Shown in pieces: positions 1-8,793 of a stretch of 37,678 nt of DNA. A program made the translations under genes and the position numbers. Within the stretch, counting starts at the first letter, position 1, and each line of letters opens with the position of its first letter. The notes below the pieces were generated by a model that ran no database searches, was not told the origin of the DNA, and saw only the letters and a program-made list of their open reading frames with translations. The stretch is from Planctomycetota bacterium (GTDB lineage: Bacteria; Planctomycetota; Phycisphaerae; Sedimentisphaerales; Anaerohalosphaeraceae): the NCBI GenBank assembly GCA_013349435.1, contig DUZQ01000026.1, forward strand, positions 1-37,678. The letters run 5' to 3'.

Positions 1-521
1 ACCGGCCTCCGAGCCGGTATCCAGAAATTCCGGTGCGATTCATCGCACCCTACAGATTCGGCACGACCCGGCGTCAAACGCAGGGCTAAATGAACTGGAT
101 GCCGGATTAAATCCGGCATGACAATAGAATCACCAAAACAGAAGCGCGGCGGCACAAACCAAAAAAACAGAAGCGCGGCGGCGCAAGCCGCCCGAAAGAC
201 AATGTTACTATTCCACCATTTGGTTCGGCCGCTTGCACGGTTCGGTTTCTGTGCCCGACGCTTTTGTCATACCGGCCTCCGAGCCGGTATCCAGAAATTC
301 CGGTACGATTCATCGCACCCTACAGATTCGGCACGACCCGGCGTCAAACGCGGGGCTAAATTAACTGGATGCCGGATTAAATCCGGCATGACAATAGAAT
401 CACCAAAACAGACGCGCGGCGGCACAAACCAAAAAAACAGAAGCGCGGCGGCGCAAGCCGCCCGAAGGACAATCTTATTATTCCACCATTTGGTTCGGCC
501 GCTTGCGCGGCTCGGCTTCTG
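1..521. repeat. 270-bp tandem direct repeat (two copies)
   Basis: Positions 1-250 recur at 271-521 with a period of exactly 270 bases and only scattered substitutions; the left edge of the window cuts the array. Each unit is a mosaic of perfect or near-perfect palindromes: ACCGGC/GCCGGT near its start, GGTGCGAT/ATCGCACC shortly after, and TGCCGGAT/ATCCGGCA near position 100. A GC-rich stretch follows in which CAGAAGCGCGGCGGC occurs twice. Short open frames run through it but look like repeat artefacts. I read it as non-coding, REP/MITE-like intergenic DNA. Confidence 0.9.
266..392. repeat. MITE-like element with 28-29 bp inverted ends
   Basis: Bases 266-294 (GTCAT, a palindromic core, ATCCAG) and 365-392 (CTGGAT, a palindromic core, ATGAC) are inverted relatives of each other. 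They enclose about 70 bases that contain a further palindrome. The same arrangement occurs at 1-122, cut by the window edge. Each end can fold on its own and the whole element can fold as one. No coding capacity is seen, so a non-autonomous mobile or REP-doublet element is likely. Confidence 0.6.
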
Positions 522-560
522 TTGGTATTATCGCACGGCTCGGTTTCTATAAATGTTGTC

Positions 561-633
561 GAATCACCAAAACAGAAGCGCGGCGGCACAAACCAAAAAA
601 ACAGAAGCGCGGCGGCGCAAGCCGCCCGAAAGA
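561..633. repeat. Partial third copy of the left-edge repeat
   Basis: Bases 561-633 repeat the segment at 127-199 and 397-469 almost exactly, including the duplicated CAGAAGCGCGGCGGC block. Only the distal third of the 270-bp unit is present. The array therefore ends in a truncated copy about 140 bases before the DUF1080 gene. Confidence 0.85.
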
Positions 634-771
634 AAATCCACCTGCAAAACACAGAGGCACTTTTGCCAATTCACTTTGACGCCAGGGATTGCGAAATTCG
701 TTGGGCTGTTTATAATGGAAGGTTAAGGGACTTGGTTCGTTGACATAGTAGAGTTTGGAAAGGGTATTTTA

Positions 772-1521
772 ATGTATGTAAAATTGAAGGTGAAGTGTGC
801 TGTATCAGCGATAGTTATATTTTTGGCTGGTTGCCTGCAGCCGGGTGAGTATCGGTGGGCAGTCCACGATATAAACCGTCCGCGCCCACCGGTGGTAACG
901 CCCGGCGAGCAGCTCGGCCAGGCGCCGTCGGACGCGGTTGTGCTGTTTGACGGTGTGGACCTGGATGAGTGGGAGTCAGCCGGAGGCGGGCCTGCCAGGT
1001 GGAAGGCGGGACGCGGCTATTTTGAGGTGGTGCCTGAGACCGGTGACATTCAGACAACCCGTGTATTCGGCGATTGCCAGTTGCATATTGAGTGGGCCAC
1101 ACCTGCTGAGGTTAAGGGAAACGGCCAGGACAGAGGCAACAGCGGTGTCTTTTTAATGGGCATATATGAGGTTCAGGTTCTGGATTCCTATGATAACGAT
1201 ACCTACCCTGACGGGCAGGCCGGCGCTGTCTATGGCCAAAAGCCTCCGATGGTCAATGCCTGCCGGCCGCCGGGCCTGTGGCAAAGCTACGACATTATCT
1301 TCCGGCGTCCTATCTTTGATGGCGACAAACTCGTCAGGCCCGCAACTATAACGGTATTACAAAACGGCGTTCTCATTCAGGACCATTGGACGATTCAAGG
1401 GGCAACGGCTCACAGTGAGCGGGCCGGATACGAAGCCCATCCGGACAAATTGCCGCTGAAGTTGCAGGATCATGGAAATCCCGTGCGCTATCGCAACATC
1501 TGGATACGACCGCTGGATTAG
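772..1521 (+). CDS. DUF1080 (3-keto-disaccharide hydrolase-like) lipoprotein
   Basis: This 249-residue protein starts with a lipoprotein signal: a hydrophobic segment at residues 9-20 ending in LAGC with Cys21, so it is probably anchored to a membrane facing the periplasm. The remainder matches the DUF1080 concanavalin-like fold: an early [11 protein letters not shown] block (about residues 56-66), an LHIEWATP strand, and the typical [18 protein letters not shown] block near residues 123-140. DUF1080 proteins are abundant in Planctomycetota and Verrucomicrobiota, and some hydrolyse 3-keto-glycosides. The substrate here cannot be told. A weak GGAAAGG lies upstream of the ATG. It appears to be a single-gene unit with no visible terminator in the 240 bases before rpsO. 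Confidence 0.85.
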   Translation: MYVKLKVKCAVSAIVIFLAGCLQPGEYRWAVHDINRPRPPVVTPGEQLGQAPSDAVVLFDGVDLDEWESAGGGPARWKAGRGYFEVVPETGDIQTTRVFGDCQLHIEWATPAEVKGNGQDRGNSGVFLMGIYEVQVLDSYDNDTYPDGQAGAVYGQKPPMVNACRPPGLWQSYDIIFRRPIFDGDKLVRPATITVLQNGVLIQDHWTIQGATAHSERAGYEAHPDKLPLKLQDHGNPVRYRNIWIRPLD

Positions 1522-1644
1522 TAACCGACAGGAAATTCGTCAGCTTAACCGCCTGAATTGACTCTGTCCGAACGGGTTGAATTGTGCTTTTTTTGGCTCA
1601 AAAGGGCGGTTAGGGCGGATTATGCGGTAAATTTGAAAAATTTA

Positions 1645-1672
1645 TTGCAAAATGGCTCAATAACAATATAAT
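1645..1672 (+). promoter_or_regulatory. Sigma-70-type promoter for rpsO
   Basis: TTGCAA (1645-1650) and a perfect TATAAT (1667-1672) are separated by 16 bases. They sit in an AT-rich stretch about 90 bases upstream of the rpsO start. No other promoter-like pair is as good in this gap. Confidence 0.5.
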
Positions 1673-1760
1673 AATATAGATTGTAAAAAGATGGGAATAT
1701 GTAAGTGTAGAGCCGGCAGGCAGATACGCCGGTATGTGTAAGTAAGGATATCTTTGGAAG

Positions 1761-2027
1761 ATGTTGACGAAGGAAAAGAAAGAAAAAATCATAGGCGACT
1801 ACAGGACCAGCGACGCCGACACCGGTTCGCCGGAAGTGCAGATCGCGCTGTTAACAAGCAGAATTAATGAGCTGACCGAGCATTTGAAGACTCATCCGAA
1901 GGACCATGCATCGAGGCGTGGTCTGTTGAAGATGGTCGGCACAAGGTCTTCATTGCTGAAATACGTAGGCGATAAAGACATCGGACGCTATCGTAAAATC
2001 ATTTCTCGGCTTGGCTTACGCAAATAA
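1761..2027 (+). CDS. rpsO: 30S ribosomal protein S15
   Basis: The 88-residue product is full length for S15 (usually 88-89). It carries the family landmarks [23 protein letters not shown] (quoted only as a landmark from residue 19) and [14 protein letters not shown] before the basic C-terminus ending LGLRK. S15 binds 16S rRNA and organises the 30S platform. In E. coli it also represses its own mRNA. The ATG follows GGAAG directly, with TAAGGA further upstream, so the ribosome-binding site is unusual but the start fits the family. It is followed by pnp, the classic rpsO-pnp order, 119 bases downstream. Confidence 0.97.
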   Translation: MLTKEKKEKIIGDYRTSDADTGSPEVQIALLTSRINELTEHLKTHPKDHASRRGLLKMVGTRSSLLKYVGDKDIGRYRKIISRLGLRK

Positions 2028-2054
2028 TTTACCGGACGTTTTCTATTGGTATTG

Positions 2055-2080
2055 AGAAGCGTAAGCCCACGAGCGCTTTT
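2055..2080 (+). other. Possible hairpin between rpsO and pnp
   Basis: AGAAGCG (2055-2061) can pair with CGCTTTT (2074-2080), including one G-U pair, across a 12-base loop; a short T-run follows. In E. coli the rpsO-pnp spacer holds a terminator and an RNase III site through which PNPase controls its own level. This hairpin could do either job. The stem is short, so this is tentative. Confidence 0.3.
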
Positions 2081-2146
2081 TAGCCTCTCAAATTCATAGT
2101 TACGTCCAAAGTGATGGAAATTTTACGCTGATGGGGTTTTTGAGCT

Positions 2147-4312
2147 ATGAAAGAGAACAATATGTTTAAGACTTATAGAGTGGAAAAGAAAATTGGGGCC
2201 GGTACTTTATCAATTGAAACCGGTAAAATCGCAAAGCAGGCGCATGGTGCGGTCATAGTGCAGTATGGCGAGACGGTTGTTTTGGTTACCGCCGTTACCG
2301 CGCCGCCGAGGTCCGAGGACATCGATTTTTTCCCCCTGAGCGTGGATTATCGTGAAAAGTACAGCGCCGCGGGCAAATTCCCCGGAGGCTTTATCAAGCG
2401 TGAAGGCCGACCAAGTACAAAGGAGACCCTGACAGCAAGAATGATTGACCGGCCGATACGCCCGCTTTTCCCCGATGGTTACTTTAACGAGGTGCAGGTC
2501 CTGGCAAATGTTTTCAGTGCAGACCAGGACAACGACCCTGATGTACTTGCGATGATTGGAGCAAGTGCGGCACTGGCAATAAGCAAGATACCATTTCTCG
2601 GGCCGCTTGGTGCCTGCCGGGTGAGCCGGGTCAACGGTGAGTTTATAGTTTTCCCTACGCACGCACAGCGTGAAAAAAGCGAATTCAACCTTATCCTGGC
2701 CGGGCGCAAAGAGGCAATCAATATGATTGAGGTCGATGCAAAACAGGTCTCTGAAGCGGTTACAGCCGACGGGGTGGCTGTCGCTCACGAAGTAGTTGGC
2801 CAGGTCTGTGACCTGATAAACGAATTGCAGACCCAGTGTGGGGTTGAAAAAGAGATTGAGTTGGTCGAAATAGATGAAGATATTCTCTCCGAGGTCAGAG
2901 ACAAGATTTCCGACGAAATTGCCGCCGCTTACGTCATGCCGGTCAAATCAGAGCGCAGCAAGGCTGTTACCCAAATTCGAGAAGCTGTTACAGAGCAGTA
3001 CTTTCCTTCCGAGGGCGAAGTACAGCCGAGATGTACGCCCGGTGTTTTCAAACGCATATTAGGTCAAGTTGAGAAAGAGGTTGTCCGAAAGCTGCTGCTG
3101 GAAGGTAAAAGGCCCGACGGCAGGAGCTATACCGAGATTCGCCCTGTTTCATGCGAAGTCGGCATCCTGCCTCGGGCGCATGGTTCAGCCCTGTTTACAC
3201 GAGGTGAGACACAGGCGCTTATATCGGTAACGCTTGGAACGGTGCGTGACGAGCAAACAATCGACGGGCTGCTCGAAGAGTACGGCCAGAAGTTTATGTT
3301 GCACTACAATTTCCCTCCGTCATCGGTTGGGGAGGTAAGATTTATCAGGGGGCCGGGCAGGAGGGAAATCGGACACGGAGCACTTGCTGAAAAGGCCCTT
3401 GAGCAGGTAAGACCTGTCCCTGAGGAATTTCCTTACACTGTAAAGCTCGTGTCCGACATCACCGAATCGAACGGCTCCAGTTCTATGGCATCTGTCTGCG
3501 GGGGCAGCCTGGCCCTGATGGATGCAGGTGTGCCTATCAAAAAAGCGGTTGCAGGCATCTCCATTGGTATGGTCGGCGAGGCCGACAGGTATGAGCTGCT
3601 GACGGATATCGTCGGTGATGAAGACCACTTCGGCGATATGGACTTTAAGATTGCCGGAACCGCTGACGGTATCACTGCAATTCAGCTTGACATCAAGGCC
3701 GAGGGTCTGCCGCACAAAATTATGGTTGAAGCTCTCCAGCGGGCAAGAACCGCCCGGCTCGAGTTGTTAAATATAATGAACGAGACCATCGGCGAGTCGA
3801 GAGCCGAGTTAAGCGAGTATGCTCCAAAAATGACTATAATTAAGATTGATCCGGAATTTATCGGCAAAATCATCGGTCCGGGTGGTGCCGTGGTCAAGGG
3901 CATCCAGGAGCAGACGGGCGCCAAGGTCGAGATAGAAGAGGACGGTACCGTAACCATTAGTTGTGTCGGCGGCGACGGTCACCTTGAAGCGAAGGATATC
4001 ATTGAAGCGATGGTAACACCGCCCGAGGTCGGGAGAATCTACAAGCTTTCAAAGGTTGTCTCGGTAAAGGATTTCGGCGTATTTGTCGAGATAGGTCCCG
4101 GTATCGAGGGCTTGTGCCATATCAGCGAACTGAGTGACGGATACGTCAAAAATGTTGAGGATGTCTGCCGAGTTGGCGACCAGATTCCTGTAAAGCTGCT
4201 GGCTGTTGATCAGCAGGGAAGACTCAGACTATCCAGAAGGGCTGCTCTGGTGGAACTTGGGCAGACGACCGGCGAGCCGGACAAATCCGGGGCTAAGTCC
4301 GACAGTCATTAG
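2147..4312 (+). CDS. pnp: Polyribonucleotide nucleotidyltransferase (PNPase)
   Basis: A 721-residue 3'-to-5' phosphorolytic exoribonuclease with the full domain order: two RNase PH cores (about 10-230 and 320-555), a KH domain with IIGPGGAVVKGI near residue 580, and an S1 domain beginning GRIYKLSKVVSVKDFG near 630. The second core keeps the catalytic block GDEDHFGDMDFK and the substrate loop SSSMASVCGGSLALMD. The first core keeps GGFIKREGRP and DRPIRPLFP. The ATG at 2162 is an alternative start with AAAGAGA ahead of it; it would remove five residues. The product is expected to be a trimer in RNA decay. The next gene begins only 79 bases after the stop. Confidence 0.97.
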   Translation: MKENNMFKTYRVEKKIGAGTLSIETGKIAKQAHGAVIVQYGETVVLVTAVTAPPRSEDIDFFPLSVDYREKYSAAGKFPGGFIKREGRPSTKETLTARMIDRPIRPLFPDGYFNEVQVLANVFSADQDNDPDVLAMIGASAALAISKIPFLGPLGACRVSRVNGEFIVFPTHAQREKSEFNLILAGRKEAINMIEVDAKQVSEAVTADGVAVAHEVVGQVCDLINELQTQCGVEKEIELVEIDEDILSEVRDKISDEIAAAYVMPVKSERSKAVTQIREAVTEQYFPSEGEVQPRCTPGVFKRILGQVEKEVVRKLLLEGKRPDGRSYTEIRPVSCEVGILPRAHGSALFTRGETQALISVTLGTVRDEQTIDGLLEEYGQKFMLHYNFPPSSVGEVRFIRGPGRREIGHGALAEKALEQVRPVPEEFPYTVKLVSDITESNGSSSMASVCGGSLALMDAGVPIKKAVAGISIGMVGEADRYELLTDIVGDEDHFGDMDFKIAGTADGITAIQLDIKAEGLPHKIMVEALQRARTARLELLNIMNETIGESRAELSEYAPKMTIIKIDPEFIGKIIGPGGAVVKGIQEQTGAKVEIEEDGTVTISCVGGDGHLEAKDIIEAMVTPPEVGRIYKLSKVVSVKDFGVFVEIGPGIEGLCHISELSDGYVKNVEDVCRVGDQIPVKLLAVDQQGRLRLSRRAALVELGQTTGEPDKSGAKSDSH

Positions 4313-4391
4313 AAAAACGCAGCACGGTTTCAACCTCAGTTCCTGCAGAAATGGTAGCCGGGTGGATATAGCCGGTGGTTCGGGAGTAAGC

Positions 4392-5183
4392 ATGTTACCA
4401 TTTGTATCCGGTTTCATCCTGGCGGTGATTCTTGCATTTCCCGCCCTTGTGCTGTTTTACCGCCGTAACAGGAAGCGACTGAACAGTTCCGACGCCGAGC
4501 ATCAACGCCGGCTTGAGGAGTTGAGCAGACTTACCGGAGGTCTCGCCCACGAAATCAAAAATCCACTGTCAACCATTAAGGTCAATCTCAGGTTAATCGC
4601 CGAAGAGGCCCCACCGGCCCACCAGGATTCACCCAGATGGCTCAGAAAAATCGCTGTTGTTCAGAAAGAAACCGACCGCCTTGCTCAGATTCTCGACGAT
4701 TTTTTGTGCTATATCGGAAAATACGAACTGAAGAAAAGTCCTGTTGATGTGAATGAGCTTATCAGCGAGATGGTCGATTTCTACACACCACAGGCCCGCA
4801 CAAACAACGTTAGAATCCGCCTCGGCCTGGCCGATACGCCCCTTGTTTGCAAAATCGACCGTGATATGGTAAAACAGCTTGTGCTTAACCTGTTTATCAA
4901 CGCTGTCCAGGCAATGCCGTCAGGTGGTGAACTGATTATAAGGACCAGAATACTGAAGAAGAGCGCTTTAATCGAAATCAGCGACACGGGCTGTGGGATA
5001 GAGCCGGACAAAACAGATAAAATCTTCGACGCCTACTATACCTCGAAGCCCGGCGGAAGCGGACTGGGCCTGTCAACCGCACGAAAGATAGCGATGGCTC
5101 ATAACGGCTCGATTTGTGTTGATTCCGAGGTTGGCAGAGGAACGTGTTTTACGATTAGCCTGCCCATTCAGGGCAATCATTGA
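4392..5183 (+). CDS. Membrane-anchored sensor histidine kinase (NtrB/ZraS-like)
   Basis: The ATG at 4392 was chosen because GGGAG lies 5 bases upstream and it begins with a clean membrane segment (residues 4-23). The frame is open upstream into pnp, but that part is not domain-like. The 263-residue kinase has an H-box with His53 in GGLAHEIKNPLS, an N-box NLFINAVQAM, a G1 box DTGCGIEPD and a G2 box GGSGLGLSTARK. There is no periplasmic sensor, PAS or HAMP domain, so the input signal probably comes from a partner or the short N-terminus. It autophosphorylates on His53 and should pass phosphate to the response regulator encoded 13 bases downstream. Cotranscription with pnp is likely from spacing. 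Confidence 0.9.
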   Translation: MLPFVSGFILAVILAFPALVLFYRRNRKRLNSSDAEHQRRLEELSRLTGGLAHEIKNPLSTIKVNLRLIAEEAPPAHQDSPRWLRKIAVVQKETDRLAQILDDFLCYIGKYELKKSPVDVNELISEMVDFYTPQARTNNVRIRLGLADTPLVCKIDRDMVKQLVLNLFINAVQAMPSGGELIIRTRILKKSALIEISDTGCGIEPDKTDKIFDAYYTSKPGGSGLGLSTARKIAMAHNGSICVDSEVGRGTCFTISLPIQGNH

Positions 5184-5196
5184 GTTTGGCCTGGTG

Positions 5197-6543
5197 ATGA
5201 ATACAGATGCCGTAATTCTGATTGTTGACGATGAAAAAGACCACGCCGACGTCCTTGTCGAAGCGCTCGAAAAACAATGCGCAAAAGCTGTCGCAGCCTA
5301 CAGCGCCGATGAAGCCCTCGAACTTATAGAAAGCCAAACCTTCGACCTGGTTATCACCGACCTTAACCTCCGCGCCGATACCAACGGTATCGACATCCTC
5401 GACCGTGTAAAGGCGAAGAACATCGTTACACCGGTCATCCTTATCACCGCATACGCCACTATCGACACATGCAAGCAGGCAATCCGCCGCGGAGCTTATG
5501 ACTACCTTGTAAAGCCCATCGATGTTGACCAGCTCCGCCTGATGGTCTCAAAGGCTCTGCCGTCTAATATCCTGGCGGTTAGTGTGCAGGACTTCATGTT
5601 CGATGGTGTCCGCAGCAAAAGCCACTCCATGCAAAGTGTTTTCAATGTCCTTCGCCGGGTCGCACCTACGAATATAAGCGTCCTCATCGAGGGCGAATCC
5701 GGCACGGGTAAAGAGCTGACCGCCCGCGCCGTACACAACAATTCTCCCCGGCGGACAAAAGCCTTTCGGCCCTTGAATTGTGCGGGCCTGTCTGAAACAC
5801 TTCTTGAAAGTGAACTTTTCGGCCATGCAAAAGGTGCCTTCACCGGTGCCGACATTGAGCGAAAGGGTCTTTTCGAGGTTGCCGACCGGGGCACTCTTTT
5901 TCTCGATGAAATCGGTGATATGCCGTTGGCAATGCAGGCCAAATTGCTCCGGGTACTTGATGACGGTATAGTTATCCCCGTCGGCTCAAACAAGTCCTTC
6001 AGGGTTGATGTCCGACTGATAAGTGCGACGAACCACAACCTCACAAAACTTGTCGAAGAAAAGAAATTCCGCCAGGATTTGTACTTTCGCGTCAAGGGAG
6101 TGAGTGTTACATTGCCTCCTCTCAGAAGCCGGCCTGAGGATATCCCGGAGCTGTTCGGCTATTTTTTAAAACAGGCCTGCGAGGACATCGGGCGCAACGT
6201 TCACAGGATAACAGAGGCTGCAATGACGGTGCTTGTAAGTTACGATTGGCCCGGCAATATCCGCCAGCTCCGCCACGCTGTTCGCACAATGGTTGTAATG
6301 TGCGACCGTGACACATTGGATATTCGCGATATACCGACTGATATTCACAGGGTAAAGCAATTAGTCGGCCGGGTTTCAGCGGCACAGGCCGCCGACCTTG
6401 GCGGAAGGCCTTTGAACGAGGTCGAAAAAGAACACATCAGACAAACCCTGCAGATGACCGGCGGCAACCGCGCCGAGGCTGCAAAAATTCTGGAAATCGG
6501 CGAAAGAACACTATACAGAAAAATTAAAGAATATAATTTATAA
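5197..6543 (+). CDS. NtrC-family sigma-54-dependent response regulator
   Basis: The ATG at 5197 gives a standard receiver start; the frame extends upstream only into kinase sequence. The 448-residue protein has a receiver domain (acidic Asp11/Asp12, phospho-acceptor Asp55 in VITDLNL, Thr84, Lys106). It is followed by a sigma-54 AAA+ domain with Walker A GESGTGKE (about 166), the sigma-54 contact loop GAFTGA (about 213) and Walker B GTLFLDEIGD (about 232). A Fis-type helix-turn-helix containing GGNRAEAAKILEIGERTLYR ends the protein. It should activate sigma-54 promoters after phosphorylation by the kinase just upstream; rpoN lies later in this window. Target genes are unknown. No clear ribosome-binding site precedes the ATG, so translational coupling to the kinase gene is plausible. 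Confidence 0.93.
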   Translation: MNTDAVILIVDDEKDHADVLVEALEKQCAKAVAAYSADEALELIESQTFDLVITDLNLRADTNGIDILDRVKAKNIVTPVILITAYATIDTCKQAIRRGAYDYLVKPIDVDQLRLMVSKALPSNILAVSVQDFMFDGVRSKSHSMQSVFNVLRRVAPTNISVLIEGESGTGKELTARAVHNNSPRRTKAFRPLNCAGLSETLLESELFGHAKGAFTGADIERKGLFEVADRGTLFLDEIGDMPLAMQAKLLRVLDDGIVIPVGSNKSFRVDVRLISATNHNLTKLVEEKKFRQDLYFRVKGVSVTLPPLRSRPEDIPELFGYFLKQACEDIGRNVHRITEAAMTVLVSYDWPGNIRQLRHAVRTMVVMCDRDTLDIRDIPTDIHRVKQLVGRVSAAQAADLGGRPLNEVEKEHIRQTLQMTGGNRAEAAKILEIGERTLYRKIKEYNL

Positions 6544-6549
6544 CCTCAC

Positions 6550-7725
6550 TCATAAGTTCTTGTTCAGCAAGAACCGTTCGCCAAGCAACTCATCTGGTAG
6601 CCTCCTTTCTGTCGGCAAGTACACCCATGTTTGAATATCAATTCTTGAAAGATATGTGCAGAGTAGAGGGCCAACTGCACTCCAGTCCAACCATCCAAGG
6701 CCGCAACCAAGTGCCGGCATCGCAAGTGATTTTATACCTTCTTTTCGATAGTTGTCGCATACCCACTGCAAACCCCTTTTGATGCCCTTGATATCAGCGC
6801 GATTGCGCCAGTTATCTTTTGTAGGGAACAACAGGAACCAAGCTTCGGAAGTACCGTTTTTCATGCTGCCTGGTTCATCTGCCAGCTCAATATCCGGAGA
6901 AGACTCCCGTTTGTAGAGTGAAGGTGTACCCAATCGAAGTCTTTTTTGCCTGCATAAATCCTGATAGTGTACGTATACATCCGGGAACTGGTATTTGGCT
7001 CTTGATGCGAGACCCTTACCCATAACCCCAACGCAGTTAACACTAACCGTAAGAGTCTGTTGTTTGGAAAAGAACATATCTCCTTCAATTAAGGATAGAT
7101 TATTGGTAAGTTGTTTTGTCCAAGATGGTTGGAAAAACATGTTCGCCTCAGGGATTACATTTATATCATCCGTATTTATAATTCCTTCTACTTTTTCTTT
7201 AATTTTCAAATTCGCAGTATATATATTCTGCACATAGTCAGGAGGTATTTTTTGGGGTATAAGACACTCAGCCATTATTTTCCGCTTGGATCCATCTGCC
7301 TCACTCCACCATTCTCGTTGAGTATTTCTAATAATCTCATCCCAATCTGCTTTTCGGGTCTCAGGCTTTGGAATAATTTTTGTGGGTGAACTCGCAGCAT
7401 TTCCATCAGTTAAGAGTGCGCCCGGCAAGCTCATTACATCCTTACGTACTCCAATAACGACAATCCGCTCAAACGTTTTCTCGTGTATGACTCTGTAAAG
7501 CATAGCATTTCGGGGCTGAAAATACAGATTAGCGAAAGCCCACAAACTCTGACCACCTGGAACTGTTTTGAGCGAGCGCCTTGAAACGATATCCTCATCA
7601 TATATAGGTGTAAAGCTAAGGTTTTGTGCATTGATGACTTCGTGGGACAATATGCCTTGTCTCAAAATAGAAGGTACATTGTCAATATGCGTAATGTAAA
7701 ACAGTTCCTTAATATACTTGGCCAT
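6550..7725 (-). CDS. Fused DarT (DNA ADP-ribosyltransferase)-DarG (macro domain) toxin-antitoxin protein
   Basis: One uninterrupted 391-residue chain carries both halves of the DarTG toxin-antitoxin system. Residues 1 to about 200 resemble DarT (DUF4433), which ADP-ribosylates thymidine in single-stranded DNA: His13 in YITHIDNVPSIL, Arg49/Arg50, the YFQPRNAMLY block near 68-77, and Glu153 in MAECLIP at the expected catalytic glutamate. Residues about 209-391 are a DarG-type macro domain that removes this mark. It begins LSLIEGDMF and carries NCVGVMGKGLA with Asn230 and Lys237, then LLFPTKDNWR and MPALGCGLGWLDW. Normally these are two genes. Both active sites look intact. GGGAA precedes the ATG, with its own promoter and a leader hairpin. 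The stop lies 6 bases from the convergent regulator gene. The individual family calls are firm; regulation between the domains is unknown. Confidence 0.88.
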   Translation of the reverse strand: MAKYIKELFYITHIDNVPSILRQGILSHEVINAQNLSFTPIYDEDIVSRRSLKTVPGGQSLWAFANLYFQPRNAMLYRVIHEKTFERIVVIGVRKDVMSLPGALLTDGNAASSPTKIIPKPETRKADWDEIIRNTQREWWSEADGSKRKIMAECLIPQKIPPDYVQNIYTANLKIKEKVEGIINTDDINVIPEANMFFQPSWTKQLTNNLSLIEGDMFFSKQQTLTVSVNCVGVMGKGLASRAKYQFPDVYVHYQDLCRQKRLRLGTPSLYKRESSPDIELADEPGSMKNGTSEAWFLLFPTKDNWRNRADIKGIKRGLQWVCDNYRKEGIKSLAMPALGCGLGWLDWSAVGPLLCTYLSRIDIQTWVYLPTERRLPDELLGERFLLNKNL

Positions 7726-7746
7726 ATTCGGAGTTTCCCTGAAATT

Positions 7747-7763
7747 CCTGCCAAAACAGCAGG
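7747..7763 (-). promoter_or_regulatory. Hairpin in the DarT-DarG 5' leader
   Basis: On the minus strand CCTGC and GCAGG pair across a 7-base loop in the predicted leader, ending about 20 bases before the ATG and just ahead of the GGGAA ribosome-binding site. It could modulate translation. The stem is short and its significance unproven. Confidence 0.35.
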
Positions 7764-7787
7764 CTCACACTTCAATTTAACAAAGCT

Positions 7788-7816
7788 CTTATAGGATAAT
7801 TGCATTCATCTGTCAA
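7788..7816 (-). promoter_or_regulatory. Sigma-70 promoter of the DarT-DarG gene
   Basis: A perfect TTGACA (7816-7811) is followed after 17 bases by TATAAG (7793-7788), 62 bases upstream of the ATG. This is one of the best promoter matches in the window and shows that the fusion gene has its own transcript. Confidence 0.65.
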
Positions 7817-7860
7817 TTTTCACTTCTTGCAGTTGTTGTTCGTAGAAAACTCTTCCGGCC

Positions 7861-8793
7861 TTACGTTAGTCCGAGGTCTTCGTCTGAAATGGTCAGCTTT
7901 GCAGCTATGAAGTCTTTGTGGGTTAGTTTCAGGGCGTCGGAAATTTTGCGAATCTCCTCAATTTCATCGTTTGAGACTTTGTCCGAGGCATTGGCAACCT
8001 TAAAGAGGCAAACTAAAAAACTCCTTCTTTGGTCAAGAGTGGTGCACTCGAAGAAGCCCCGCGTCAGGCGGAAATAATCCAGTCCCTTCAGAATTCTGTG
8101 GCAGCAGATATCTGTAACAAGCCGGGCCTCTTGTTCGCTTAAGCCCCATGACCTTGAAAGCACGCCCTTAATAGCGTCTCTTTCCGCGGTAGAGATGTCC
8201 TCATCGACGTTTGCAACCCTGGCCAACAGACCGGCGGCAAGACAGAGCTGCCTTACCTTATCGGCGCTGAGGTCGGCGGGGGCCTTGCCCTCGGATTCGA
8301 GCTGGTAAAAAATGGTGTTTTTAATAAAATCGTCAATCCGGCTTTCGCGTTGCGTGCCTGAATTATACGAACTCTGTCTGCGCGCGATGGCCGGCCTTAA
8401 CATCTTCGAAAGCCTTGAAAAGACACCGGTCCTGACCCCTGACACCGCCTGCGTAAGCTCGTCAAGGACCGGCATCTCCTTGTCGCCAACAGTCCCGTCC
8501 GCACAAAACAGCTCCCGCAGGCTTTTCAGGACGAACTGTTTATCATCCTCCGATTTGATATCGGCCAGGACATTATCGAGCAGCATCCGGCGCTCCTGGT
8601 CGGAGACGGGCGAATCCATATATATTTCCAGATGTGCCCACTGGCTGCCGGTGAACTCGCCGAGTGTAAAGACAAGGTCTTTAAGAGAGTTGGTTTCCTC
8701 CGCCTGCAACTTGCCGTCCACCCAGGCCGCAGCTATAAGCAGCTTCGCCAGGTCAACAGCAAGTTTACCGTCTGCCACTATCCCGCCTTTCAT
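7861..8793 (-). CDS. TerB-like helical repeat protein, function unknown
   Basis: The ATG at 8793 (310 residues) is preferred over TTG codons nine residues upstream. The soluble, mostly helical product has several TerB-type acidic motifs: LLIAAAWVDGKLQAEE near the N-terminus, LARVANVDEDISTAE in the middle and LFKVANASDKVSNDE near the C-terminus. TerB-like domains are linked to tellurite resistance and to metal- or membrane-associated stress complexes, and are often standalone proteins of unknown role. No signal peptide or membrane segment is visible. There is no ter operon here, so tellurite resistance should not be assumed. The ribosome-binding site is weak. Confidence 0.65.
   Translation of the reverse strand: MKGGIVADGKLAVDLAKLLIAAAWVDGKLQAEETNSLKDLVFTLGEFTGSQWAHLEIYMDSPVSDQERRMLLDNVLADIKSEDDKQFVLKSLRELFCADGTVGDKEMPVLDELTQAVSGVRTGVFSRLSKMLRPAIARRQSSYNSGTQRESRIDDFIKNTIFYQLESEGKAPADLSADKVRQLCLAAGLLARVANVDEDISTAERDAIKGVLSRSWGLSEQEARLVTDICCHRILKGLDYFRLTRGFFECTTLDQRRSFLVCLFKVANASDKVSNDEIEEIRKISDALKLTHKDFIAAKLTISDEDLGLT

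Noticed and set aside
118..552. Long open frame across the left-edge repeat
   Set aside because: It spans two copies of the tandem palindromic repeat, has Arg/Ala-rich repeat-like translation on both strands, and has no ribosome-binding site. I treat it as repeat DNA.
2210..2788. 192-codon minus-strand frame inside pnp
   Set aside because: It lies fully within the strongly conserved pnp coding sequence and has no domain-like sequence; it is a shadow frame.
4206..4391. Long N-terminal extension of the sensor kinase overlapping pnp
   Set aside because: The extension overlaps pnp by 107 bases, has no family-like sequence, and GGGAG with a clean membrane segment supports the start at 4392.
7861..8793. 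Tellurite resistance gene
   Set aside because: TerB-like motifs alone do not show resistance; no terC, terD or related genes are adjacent.
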